Below, piece by piece: positions 10,376 through 21,331 of a stretch of DNA of 64,000 bases; positions within the stretch are counted from its first letter, which is position 1; the number at the start of each line of letters is the position of its first letter. Where the stretch lies: contig NC_087382.1 in assembly GCF_963675165.1 (NCBI RefSeq), positions 930,001 through 994,000 of the forward strand, in the 5' to 3' direction. This stretch comes from Halichondria panicea. Taxonomy: Eukaryota > Porifera > Demospongiae > Suberitida > Halichondriidae. The notes beneath the pieces were generated by a model. The model was not told the DNA's origin. It did no database searches and worked only from the letters and a program-made list of their open reading frames with translations. Made by a program: the position numbers and the translations under genes.

Positions 10376-11150
10376 AGTTTCACGAGCACTCAGGATGTCT
10401 TCAGAAGTTTGCTATAAACAAATAATTATTATATACATAATTTATAACTCATATCCAGGTTCAGGGGCCGTTTTGCCACCCTTGGTAGTTTTTTACATAC
10501 CACCTCCTATGTGCACAAAGTGCTTCATGTGACACATAGCAACACGCTTAGTATTAACTCACATCCAGGTTCAGGGGCCGTTTTGCCACCCTTGGTAGTT
10601 CTTTACATACCACCTCCTATGTGCACAAAGTTCTTCATGTGACACATAGCAACACACTTAGTATTAACTCACATCCAGGTTCAGGGGCCGTTTTGCCACC
10701 CTTGGTAGTTCTTCACATGCCACCTCCTATATGCACAAAGTTTATGTGACACATAGCAACATACTTTACTCAAGGACAGAGTTACCTGGCTCTGAACATC
10801 TCTGACGAACTTTCTCATTTTCAGCCTCACGATAGGTATAGGTACGAGAGCGGAAAACTCATTAAAGTCGTTTACTAACTCGACCAGGGCTTCGCCATCA
10901 ATATCATTTTCTGTAACAAGGACATTTTAAGAGTTTTGAATCTTGTAGCAAGTAGTAATAGGTAACAGGTAACAATTGCTAATGTGGTTGGCTTGCTATA
11001 CTTATATATCTAGTGTCAATTACTATTATTATAAAGTTAAAAAAACCTCTCATAATAATTACTACTAGAGACCTTACCTCTTATAGAAGTGTCATCTATT
11101 CCTCTTTCACAAAGGCGCTTACAAATCTCCTCAGTGGATAGAGTGTCCAT
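10298..11150 (-). CDS. Small SAM-domain protein, three exons
   Basis: ATG at 11150 (MDTLSTEEICKRL) starts exon 1 (11078-11150), which ends at a GTAAGG donor. Exon 2 (10786-10910) begins after TTACAG and encodes ENDIDGEALVELVNDF.. to ..KMRKFVRDVQSQ. Exon 3 (10298-10411) encodes QTSEDILSARETSV.. and stops at TAG, about 103 residues in all. Residues 5-65 fit a SAM helical bundle (LSTEEICKRL, IDGEALVEL, RLKMRKFV). SAM domains usually mediate protein or RNA contacts, so the role is probably as a small adaptor. Exon 3 lies in repeat X, so the C-terminus may be repeat-derived. A MITE has inserted 11 bp upstream of the ATG, with a 7-kb element beyond it, so the original promoter is displaced to about 18640. 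Confidence 0.6.
10447..10767 (+). repeat. Three-copy ~112-bp tandem repeat
   Basis: The unit contains CATCCAGGTTCAGGGGCCG and TTTTGCCACCCTTGGTAGTT, repeated three times with a few substitutions and a short deletion in the last copy. It fills intron 2 of the SAM-domain gene. Confidence 0.93.
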
Positions 11151-11160
11151 GGCCGACCAG

Positions 11161-11629
11161 TAGTCTCATGAATCAGCCGCCGTTCTTTTGGAACCACCGT
11201 CTGAGCACTCTTGTCATCGTTTTATGTGCCAAGACGGAATTCCGTCTTGACCAATCAAATTGCAGAAGTCCAGTCAGGTGATGAACTTGGAGGCAGCAAA
11301 GAACTGCACTTTGCTCAACGCATTTGGATAATCATTACGCATGCATTACGGATGGTAAACACTTTATACATAGAAGCTGCTACGAAGCATAAGCAAGGCA
11401 AGCAGGGGTCCTTGGGCACAGATTTAGCACCACAGCAAAACACAAGTAGAGAGAGATGCCTTCGCTTGGCGATTTGTATAACAATTAGGAAATATGTGTG
11501 GGCGTAAGATCACGATTTAATTACATTCCATTGGTTTTGTGAGCAATCAACATTCCATTTTGAAATGACTTCATGACAAGAGTGCTCAGACGGTGGTTCC
11601 AAAAGAACGGCGGCTGATTCATGAGACTA
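11161..11629. mobile_element. 469-bp MITE with 57-bp inverted ends
   Basis: The ends TAGTCTCATGAATCAGCC and GGCTGATTCATGAGACTA are perfect inverses, and the match continues to about 57 bp. Flanks are a 10-bp direct repeat GGCCGACCAG (11151-11160 and 11630-11639). No transposase is inside; the internal 98-codon open frame has no support. It lies directly upstream of the SAM-domain gene start and may now supply its 5' leader. Confidence 0.93.
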
Positions 11630-12697
11630 GGCCGACCAGCTAGTAGCCTCGATCCCAGGCCGAGTTTTCGCTTTTATAACGGTTAGGCAAACAACTGGGC
11701 CTGGTACTAGTTGTCTGCGCATGCGTCAGTCGTTTGTCAGATTCTGACAAATGGATATTCTCGTTCACTTTCGTGACATTTATATTCGTGTACTATCGTG
11801 TACTAGAAGTCAGTTCCCGTTTTATCATTATTGGAATCGATTGGAATGGCTCTTAGCTGAAGCTTCTCTCTTCTCTGAAGCTTATTCTGAAGACTGAACA
11901 ACAAGGGAAGAGGTATAAAGCTTTGTCAAGCTTGTTAAGGTCAGATATTTTTGTGTGGGCCCTATGGCCGGCTATGCTATCCATTTGCTGTATCATTTGC
12001 GGACAAAAAAATCAACATATCAATTTTGTGAACAGGAAAATGATCACAATTTAAAAAAAGTATTACATCTATCTACAATCAAGCTGTGTATGTACCAGTC
12101 TCTGCCAACTATCTCCAAACTACCCTAGACTGTCTCAGATTTAGTTCTATCACCCCTGTCCCGAAAAGAAACTGCTATTCACCTCATATATCCCTGATTT
12201 TCAAGGTTGCTGCTCTTGAGAGGGGTTATTAAGCTCCAATAAAGCTTAGCAAGCCTTAAAGGCTTCAAACTACTGCTAAATAATAGTAAATCCTGACAAA
12301 ATCAGCTTTGAACAAGAAAACCTCTAGAAAACTAGATTATGAATGACAGTCCAATAAGTGGGCGGGGCTCACTTAGACTAGACGCACTATAGCTAAGTGC
12401 AGCCACATCCAGAGCTGTGCAGTGATGCTAGCGCTACTGCATGCTGGTCTATCTGGGACACCACAATACTCACATCTTCCATGTAGGAAAACTTGTATTC
12501 ATTGTTGTTTTTGCACTGAAAATCAGATTCACGCTATTAATTGTTGTCTCAGAGTCTGTATGGGCTTAAATTATTGTGAATCCCCAAAATGTGCCTCCTT
12601 CAATGGCAGCAGGGCTGTAACGAGCCCATGTTTTTTTTCCTAAATCGGCACCTATGCATTCTTTTACACATTAATTGATTACTAACTTTCATGCTTT

Positions 12698-12964
12698 AGA
12701 AGTCCAAAGGCTGCTTGTAGTATCCACATCTTAGTGAGAGTTTTATTAGCCCTAGGGCTTGAGGGCTTCTAATTCATGTAGAAACTAAACAGTGTCTAAG
12801 AATTTTATATCATAGTGTCTAGATGGATTTGCTCCTAGCCATGAATTGTTATCTAATCTTTGCTATACATGATTGTTACAGTACGTGTTTTCTAGTGAAG
12901 TACATGATTGTCTAGTACACAATTTTCTAAGTTGGATAGAACACTTCCTGTAACCAATCAAATT
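12698..12964 (+). repeat. Dispersed non-coding block shared with 51218-51425
   Basis: TAGCCCTAGGGCTTGAGGGC, TTCTAAGTTGGATAGAACAC and ACCAATCAAATTG recur, in reverse complement and diverged, at 51218-51425. Both copies lie inside different transposons, so it is either an independent repeat or a shared regulatory segment. Confidence 0.7.
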
Positions 12965-13042
12965 GCACTATTTATGGCTATAAGAACATGCTCTAACATT
13001 ACATAGATAGTTTGTCTTCTAAACCTATATAGATCTGCAACA

Positions 13043-15520
13043 ATGTCCCTACTTCCATCTATAGGTGAAATATCTCAACAGCACAAACGTCGAAAATTAC
13101 AGACCTCTTCTCTTCTCTCTTCTTACGAATCACTGGCTTCGATCGACCTCAACACATGGAGCACACTCGATAAGTTGAGCAGAGAAGTGAAAGAATCTTG
13201 GTTGGTAGCTAGGTTTGGGTTTGTACTTGTGAATGAGGTGTGCCTTTTACTGCGTTCGATCTCTGGCAATGTTACTGATTCTGAAAAAAAAATATCTTGT
13301 GTAACTGTGACCTCTCTCTACCTGGTGTCCAACAGGAAAGTATAGAAATGGTGGCTGAATTTGTCGATAACCACTGCCCACACCTTGTACGATCTACTCC
13401 GAATAACTATACCCTCCATTGTTGACTCCACCCACAAACACCTGTTTTGACTGTGACCGACCATTGGTGTCTAATCATTCTTTCCATGTGAGTTTTTTAT
13501 TGGCTAAACTATTATTTTTATCCTAAACAATATTTTCAGATAAAGTGTTACTCTCTGAATGGTTTTGTTAAAGGAAGAAAGTGTACGCTAAGCTAGGTGT
13601 AAAGTTTGCAACATAACTTATAACTATGCTCACTTTGGAAACAAGTCTGAGAATGGATTCCGTATGTACCCCCAAACTCAAACATATGTTGAAGTGTCTG
13701 ACACCGTTTATTTTTCAAGGGATTTGTTGGAGTGGCAGTGTAGCCTTGCGTAAGTGAACACTGTTTAGTACTTATATAGCAAAACTGTTTCATGAATAAA
13801 TAATGTCCATCTCAACATAATTATTTGTCCTGTAGTAATCACTCTTGGGTTTCCTTTCAAGGGTTTGCTGAAAGTTACAATACTGCTTTAGAGATACTAC
13901 CAGATGAAGGTATAAATAGAGAAGCAAATAATTTATATCTAGATAAATAATGGTGTTCAAGTACAGAGCTTAGTCCCTATATTGTTGGGGAAGCCTTCTA
14001 TAATGGAGAAGTGGAGAATGAGTTGAGACGAGTCAATAAGATTGACTATCGTTTCCATAAAGACAGTGAGAGAGAGGAGTGTATGGAAAGGATTGAAGAA
14101 GTAAGGCGGCAATCTATATACCACCACAAAGAAGACACTTGTACTGCTGAATGCAAGAAAAGAGGTAATTATAGTGCATGACTGTATAATTATTATTGAA
14201 CCCAATAGATTGTGGTTCACTGTGGGTTACAGATGGAATTTGGAAGACTGTTTTCCCACACTGCATGTTCAAAGTTGAGGGGATGGATGGCAACTTATTC
14301 ATTTCCACAAACATTATAGTTACATTGTAATTTCAAAACCTTTGCAGCAAATCAGTGATGGAATTCCAGCTCTCAATTTACCTGATGTGTGTACAAACTC
14401 CCCAATTCGCAATAAGGCGTTTTGCGAGGAACACTGTCTTTTGCTACAGAATGAAGCTCCTGATGTGCCTATTGATCTGAGACAGTTTCTCAAATATTGT
14501 GGTGCTCAAGCAGTTGGTAATTTAAGATACAGTGGTACAATTATTTACTTACACGATTTAATTAGGAAATGAAGAGGAGTGTGAGGGTGACACTGATACT
14601 GTTGATGCAGTTGTGAACTCTATTAAAGTCAATACAAACCAATTTGGAACATCTGCTACCACCTCACAAGGTATATAATTATGTAGAATTCTCTATTACT
14701 TTTATTGAACTTTATCCTATAGGTACTGCAGCTTTAATTGAGAAGCATCCTGAACTAGTACGAAGTACTGTGCATGTATGATGACCCTAATGAACGAGTT
14801 TGCAGGAAAGATACGGGTAAATCCAAACGGTTGAGAAAGTGGTCTAGAGGGCACCAATTTGTCATCAGAGGGGGTGGTCATATTGACACTTGGCAACCAT
14901 TGTACAGGTACACGCCATGCATTCACATGACCCTTTTCCTGTATACAATTTAGCATAATAGCTACATTATACTGAACTGTAATAGCTAGTGCCTATAATT
15001 ATAAGTACTAATCCTCCACTGTTGACATGAATAGAAACTATGCATGTATAAAACAAATGCACTCTATATATAATTTATATACCTATATAGGTCTGAATCG
15101 CCATCACAAGTGTTCTTAATTTTGATTCAATGGCTGCTGTCTCTAGCTAAGTCTCGTGGTGGTATTGGGAAGCCTATCTCATTGGCCTATGACAACATGT
15201 GCAATTTAGCAAAGCTGAAGGCTGCTCGTGCTCCTCTACCATTTACTCTGCCATTGGACCGTTTGTGGCTTGATGTCAACAAAATCATCGATGTGTTTCA
15301 TTTTCAAAACCATGTGTCTCCAGATTGTAAATTAAAGTTTTCTCTTGCTAAACTGAAGAGCGAGAATCCTGACTTCAATACACAGGCTGGGGAGCAGACA
15401 TTTGTTTGGGTACATCGGTTTAGTCATATTCTGTGCTCAATGAACAAGGTTCACCACCTTTTTTATCTCCACCGAATGGTGTTAAGGCGAAACGAGTATA
15501 CCAGCAAGTGCTATTGCTAG
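13043..15520 (+). pseudogene. Cysteine-cluster (CxC5/CxC6-like) KDZ-associated transposase, decayed
   Basis: ATG at 13043 starts MSLLPSIGEISQQHKRR. Later segments read ESIEMVAEFVDNHCPHL (about 13337), LLTPPTNTCFDCDRPL (about 13422), KCYSLNGFVKGRKC (about 13543), CKVCNITYNYAHFGNK (about 13601), DGIWKTVFPHCMFKV (about 14234), LPDVCTNSPIRNKAFCEEHC (about 14380), RGGGHIDTWQPLY (about 14869), then the exon 15110-15520 with YDNMCNLAKLK, DVFHFQNHVSPDC, QAGEQTFVWVHRF and HHLFYLHRMVLRRN. Cys pairs CxxC and HCM..C.EEHC form the zinc-cluster part. At least two frame changes (near 13410 and 13590) mean this copy cannot make a full protein. Assignment to the KDZ-associated group rests on recalled family signatures, not a search. 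Confidence 0.72.
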
Positions 15521-16484
15521 AGGAAAAAAGCCAATTCTCCCAAAAGGAACTGCAAAGTAAAGTAAATTGTTTTGCAGTGCTTATACATGTGAATGTGTTG
15601 AGATATACATGCAGTCACCTAATTAGCAATTACTATCACTTTACTTTATATGATACCTATATATCCGACTAGAAAAACATTTGGAATGTGAAAAATTGCT
15701 AGGATTGGCCAGGGGAACCACAAAAAAGCGTGGAAACAAGAAATCCGACGAGAGCATAACTCCAATCCGTTACAACGTCATGAGCATGCAATACATAGTA
15801 TATAGACTGTGTTCCAGATCCATCTACCAGCTTCCATCCACCACATCATTCCATGCAGGTCACCAGTACGGTCCGTGCATGTTACTACGCATGGACTGTG
15901 TGTACCTGTGCTCAACACTGCATGTATTAGGAACATCAATTCATCACAAATCATCCTGATTATATGCCCGCACATTCCAAAATGGATGTATATATAATAA
16001 AACGATTGGTCATCACCCTACCAGTAAAAATTGCGTATTTATATTATATTGGCCGGGAAAACATGGAAAACTACCAGTACATGTGATTCATTGGCTATAC
16101 TGGTTGAAGAATCTACCCCAAAACCTACTCTATGAAACGGTAGAGAAAGTACAGGAATCTGTTGAAGGGAAGATGGACGGCAGGCTGGCGATGCAGTATA
16201 TATATGCTCTATATCTATACACGTTGTTTTATGTATTATGCATGTGTATATACAATCGAAATGAATGATATCTTGATACCATTGTGATAATAAGTTTTAT
16301 GGGGGAAGGGTGGTTTTTATGTAGTTACATGCATGCATGCATGCATGGCTATAATTATGGGGGGAAGGGCCGGGTAATTGTCTATATAATTATAATACCA
16401 GTGCATGTTATCATGAACATATTATACATTGACCGGGGTGCATGAGGGCCCTGCATGTGAGGTGCATGCATCATGGGGTTGCCA

Positions 16485-17585
16485 ATAAAATTCTGTCAAT
16501 TGCATGTGAACGCTTATATACTAAATTTGTGATCATTCTGTCAATTGTGAACGCTTATATCAAACGTATATATACTATATTATATAATTATAGTATAAAC
16601 TAAAATTTAATTTGTGATCATTCTGTCAATTGTGAATGCTTATATCAAACGTATATACTATATTATATACAGTATAAACTAAATTTAATTTGTGATCATT
16701 CTGTCAATTGTGAACCCTTATATCAAACATATATACCATGGCATATATAGTATAAACTATATATAATTATAGTATAAACTAAATTTGTGATCATTCTGTC
16801 AATTGTGAACACTTATTTATATCAAACATATACTATAATATTATATATAGTATACTAAATTTGTGTGATCATTCTGTCAATTGTGAACGCTTAATTAATA
16901 TATATTATAAACGTATATACTATAGTATAAACTATTATAGCTATATATATATAGTATAAACTAAATTTGTGATCATTTTGTCAATTGTGAACGCTTATAT
17001 CAAACGTATATACTATATATATAATAGTATAAATTATAATTCGATATATATTATAGTATAAACTAAATTTGTGAACATTCTGTCAATTGTGAACGCTTAT
17101 ATCAAACATATACTATATATATAGTATAAACTAAATTTGTGTGATCATTCTGTCAATTGTGAACGCTTATATCAAACATATACTATATATATATATAGTA
17201 TAAACTAAATTTGTGAACATTCTGTCAATTGTGAACGCTTATATCAAACTATTATATATATATATATATTATACTATATATATATATATATATATAATAG
17301 TATAAATTATAATTCGATATATAAATATTATAGTATAAACTAAATTTGTGTGATCATTCTGTCAATTGTGAACGGTTATATCAAAAGTATATACTATATA
17401 TATATAGTATAAACTATAATTATATATAGTATAAACGAACGCTTATATCAAACATAATTCTAGTATAAACTAAATGTGTGAACATTCTGTCAATTGTGAA
17501 CGCTTATATCAAATGTATACCTTACATGATTCCACAAATAGAAACTAATTAATTTTGTGAACATTCTGTCAATTGTGAAGGCATA
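16485..17585 (+). repeat. AT-rich satellite, ~13 units with a TCATTCTGTCAATTGTGAAC core
   Basis: The core TTCTGTCAATTGTGAACGC recurs about 13 times at 65-130-bp spacing, separated by variable TATACTATATAT palindromes. Cores are well conserved and linkers are not. It lies in the 3' half of the 6,985-bp element, between the transposase and the right end. Confidence 0.93.
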
Positions 17586-17589
17586 ATAA

Positions 17590-18540
17590 TAAAGGAAAAA
17601 TGTTGAATTTTCTACATAATATTACTTTCATGCAATAGAGATCTATATATGCATGTATTTATCATACACATAATGATTATAAATACGCTATAGATATACA
17701 CTATATTCATGTCTATCAGTTTGCATACATGGTAATAGCACTATATATAGGCTATAGAGAATTGGAGACAACTCAAGTTCAGGTAGATTCTTCACCATGC
17801 AGTCCTGATAGCATGCAGTAGATCTATATCATGATTGTGATAGTGTGATAGTATCACAATTTATGCCCCACCAAAAAACCGTCCACAAATCAAACAGTGT
17901 ATCATGCTATCAAGTCTTGTTCATGTTTGGCAAGAATGTAGGTAGACTATAGTTTCATCATTAATATGGTGGATCAAGTGAAGAGTGTGAGCTAGAGAAC
18001 TTGGTGCTGCCATCATCAGCTCGTCGACAATGACACTATAACCGAGAAATTTAATATGTATAGATCTACACGTATTTAAAATGTCTACTTCTCTGTTATC
18101 CCAACAGTGCTCCTCTTGGCTATACTAACGGACGAGACTGGACAGTTTGAGGTAAGGGTTTAACCGTCTTTGGTTTCTTTTAATATTGTCCTATACTCAC
18201 AGACACAGGACTGGAGTATGACCTGCTCATTCGAGCGTTGCTGGGTAGCTCAGAGAGAATCTATGTTTTCTCAAGCAATGAGTTACGAGTTGGGGCCTAG
18301 AATCAGAGAAGTCCAGCAGCCTGCTAAATCTTTTTGAAACGTAATTTGAAGGCATTCAATCATCCTGAAGTTGCCCTGGGTCACTGTAATTGTGCTGCAG
18401 CACAACTGGCAACTCCCCAGGCCTTTGTGAAGCAGCTCCCTATGTGCATCTTTTGTGTACTCACTCTGTGCATTTTCTGTGTACAAATTTCTATTATTGA
18501 TTTATTAAATATTTTTGCCGACCACAAATATACAATGAAA
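17590..18540. other. Non-coding 3' part of the 6,985-bp element
   Basis: No gene recognised. Short open frames near 18283-18546 have no domain or splice support. This stretch probably holds the transposon's subterminal DNA. Confidence 0.45.
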
Positions 18541-18639
18541 ATTTGACGCATGCGCAGACAACTAGTACCAGGCCCAGTTGTTCGCCTAACCGTTATAAAA
18601 GCGAAAACTCGGCCTGGGATCGAGGCTAACCAGCTAGCT

Positions 18640-19362
18640 GTACTTTAGAAAATGCTTGTAGTAATACTGCAATCTGATAGGTCACTGAGAGGTCCATTAT
18701 TTCACTTATGGACCTGAGGTCTTCTAAGTAGGTCTATTATACTGATTATGCCTACAGGCAAGATGATGTCAAGATTAACTTGTATGGAACATGGCAACAT
18801 CACACAGTTTATGTTGAAGTCATAGTAACGATGATACAGTGCATCATTAAAAATTAATTTTTTTTAAAGTTTTGCGTTCTGCAGTGCCGCTTTGCAGCTT
18901 TTATCTCTCTCTTGCAGCTACAATAGCTAGTGCTCTAGTGCAGAGCTAACTACTATGACAATAGCAACTTTTTATTTGCAATGCGTGATTCTCAAGAAAC
19001 AGAAACTGCCTTCATCAATGTGAGTTTTTTTATGTAGACTAGCCAGAGCAAAGCTTTAACGTTGCTTGAGGCTTGTAGAAACTCTTGGTTTCAGAGTCTT
19101 CTTTGTGTTAATATAGCCTAGCTTGCTTAGCACTATTCTAAACCAGTTATAGGCCTCGTCAACGGTCACTATGGAGTTTTGAGACCCTCAGGTCTCAAAA
19201 CCCCATAGAGACCTTGGACTCAGTCTATAACTATTATGTAGAGCTTGCAGGTAGCCAGCTGTGCACGTACTGCGCATGCTCGAAATTGTCCCGTACCTTA
19301 GCAACCAAGCTGCATGCAGCTCCTCCCTCCTGGCCTGAGGCCTGAGGTCCTCAAAGCCTAAT
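18640..19362. other. Leader region of the zinc-finger transposase gene, with hairpin
   Basis: No coding sequence recognised before the ATG at 19363. A strong stem-loop lies at 19164-19213. GCTAGTGCTCTAGTGCAGAGC near 18925 resembles GCTAGCGCTTTAGTGCAAGGC near 30295, so part of this is repeated. Confidence 0.45.
19164..19213. repeat. 23-bp-arm hairpin, 4-base loop
   Basis: GGTCACTATGGAGTTTTG.. with GAGACC pairs with GGTCTCAAAACCCCATAG.. with two mismatches and a CTCA loop. It lies about 150 bp upstream of the zinc-finger transposase ATG. It may be an element terminus or a transcribed hairpin. Confidence 0.85.
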
Positions 19363-20633
19363 ATGGCACAACAAAGAGAAGTCTACCGGTGTTCCATGTG
19401 CACCTTCGCTACTCCAAACTCAAACCACTTGCAGAAGCACATCTACACTGTTCATAGAGATGATCCAAACTTTCATGTTTACTGTTCATTTTGCAACAGA
19501 TCCTTCAAGAAACTTAGTGCATACAGAAAGCATTTGTTCAGAGGGTGTAAGGCGCAGCACACTATAGAAAGTACCTATGTCCAGGACGATGAAGATTCAG
19601 AGCCAGAAAATTTCGTCCAGCCCACTCTCAATGTAGATGAATCATGTACCAGTCAAAGATCTGAAGAAACTCACCTACAGTTAGACAAGAAGTGGCTCGA
19701 GGCACGTTATATCCTTGGATTGAAAGAAAAATACTCAATCACTCAAACTGCAATAGACCATGTGGTGTTGTCAACAGCTTCCTTGCTGTCGAGTGTTCTG
19801 GATTCTATTACAGCTGGTACTGGTGATTCTAGTTCGGACGAGGCACTTCTTTTGATAAAAAAAGGGTTGATGTTGCCAAGGATATGTTCGGTGGCCTTCA
19901 ATCACTTTATCTACAAAGGAAGTATTTCAGGGAAAATTTTCAGCTTGTGGTGAGTAAAATAGATATTGAGTAGCATCTTTAAAAATTGTTTTCTTACAGG
20001 AATCCACACCTGTCACTCTGGGATCTCACCTTGAGTGGAAAATGAGGAGGGTTCGGAAAAAGGCTGTACGAATGTACGATAGATTTACTACATACCACTT
20101 TTAAAGTCCCTCAAGGTGAGTCTTTTGAATCAATGTGTATACCATAATAATGTGTTATCAAAATAGGCTTTACAAAGAAAAAACGACATTCAGGAGGAGG
20201 TCGATACAGACTATCGCATGCATGGTGTCCTTTGCGACGTTATGGACGGAGCATATGCCAAGGGAGCATCGCAGACGAATGAGTTACGGCTTGCATTCTA
20301 CCATGATGAGTTAGAGGTAGCCAATCCGCTTGGCTCACGCAGGGGAAAGCAAAAGCTAGGTAATTATGATTATAATGTATACATGTAAGTGTTGTTATAA
20401 ACACTTTTTCAGCTGTTTTCTATTGGACGTTATTAAATGTACACCCTGCCCACCGATCGTCAATGAAGTACATTCAGCTTTTAGCAGTGATTAATGCGAA
20501 CGTTCTCAAAAAGTATGGTATCGACCGAATATTATCCTCTGCTGTCAAAGATTTGAAAACTCTAGGCTCTACTGTGAGTTTATAATTATTGCACATCAAT
20601 ATTAAAAATCCTGATACGTTCAGGGAATAACTG

Positions 20634-21331
20634 CAGGGGCGGATCCAGGATTTAAGAAAGGGGGGTTCTTTCTCGCGGACAAGAAATTCACCCGGCGCAC
20701 AGCGCCGAATTTTTGAAGACCACGCCCCCTTTTGACGTGCCACGCCTACTAATTAATCACTTTCTACCTTAGAAAAATTTGTAACACAGGAGAGATGGTT
20801 TTGTGACTGGAGGAGAGATAGTACGTGGTGACCCCCAATGGAAAGACAGACGGTGATGGCTGGTGAAGAGGAGACTTGTAGAACTTAACCATCAATTTAT
20901 TAATGATTATAGCAATTATTATACATGTAAGTATGCAGTGTCATTCAATATGCAGTGCCATGCACTCTCCCTTACCTGAAACTTTTCTCTTCTTAAACCA
21001 AGGATTCATGGCTAGATATAATAATTTATCACTTGACCACGGTGCAAATCAATTGGCTGCAGTAGCCAGCCCCACTCTCTATTTGTTATGCAGAGAGAAC
21101 CAGCCCCACCCTTTTATTATGCAGAGAGAACCAGCCCCACCCTCTACTTGTTATGCAGAGAGAACCAGCCCCACCCTTTTATTATGCAGAGAGAACCAGC
21201 CCCACCCTTTTATTATACGGAGAGAACTTTGTACGACTTTGTCAGTACAGTTAGCTAGACTTAGTAATGTCAAGACTAGCTGGAAGGGTAGTTCGTACGA
21301 ACCCAACGAACTACCTCTGGATCCGCCCCTG
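20634..21331. mobile_element. 698-bp MITE inside a transposase exon
   Basis: The ends are CAGGGGCGGATCCAG and CTGGATCCGCCCCTG. A 5-bp repeat AACTG flanks it (20629-20633, 21332-21336). Removing it with one AACTG restores an open exon (GITVQWGDSEKQLKG), which confirms the boundaries. No transposase is inside. Confidence 0.93.
21066..21228 (+). repeat. ~35-bp tandem repeat within the MITE
   Basis: TTATGCAGAGAGAACCAGCC followed by CCACCCT recurs four to five times, alternating TTTTA and CTACTTG variants. Confidence 0.9.

Larger units (their letters stand above)
11644..18628 (+). mobile_element. 6,985-bp DNA transposon with TAGCCTCGA ends
   Basis: The left end TAGCCTCGATCCCAGGCC.. and the right end are inverted over about 80 bp, through GCTTTTATAACGGTTAGGC to TTGTCTGCGCATGCGTC. 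A perfect 9-bp direct repeat ACCAGCTAG flanks it (11635-11643 and 18629-18637). Inside are a decayed multi-exon cysteine-cluster transposase (13043-15520) and a 1.1-kb satellite (16485-17585). A 9-bp duplication fits Mutator-like or KDZ-like integration; the coding content points to the latter. Its ends match the micro-MITEs at 6207, 55693 and 61462. Confidence 0.93.

Noticed and set aside
10447..10767. Repeat-spacer array
   Set aside because: The whole 112-bp unit repeats; there are no variable spacers.
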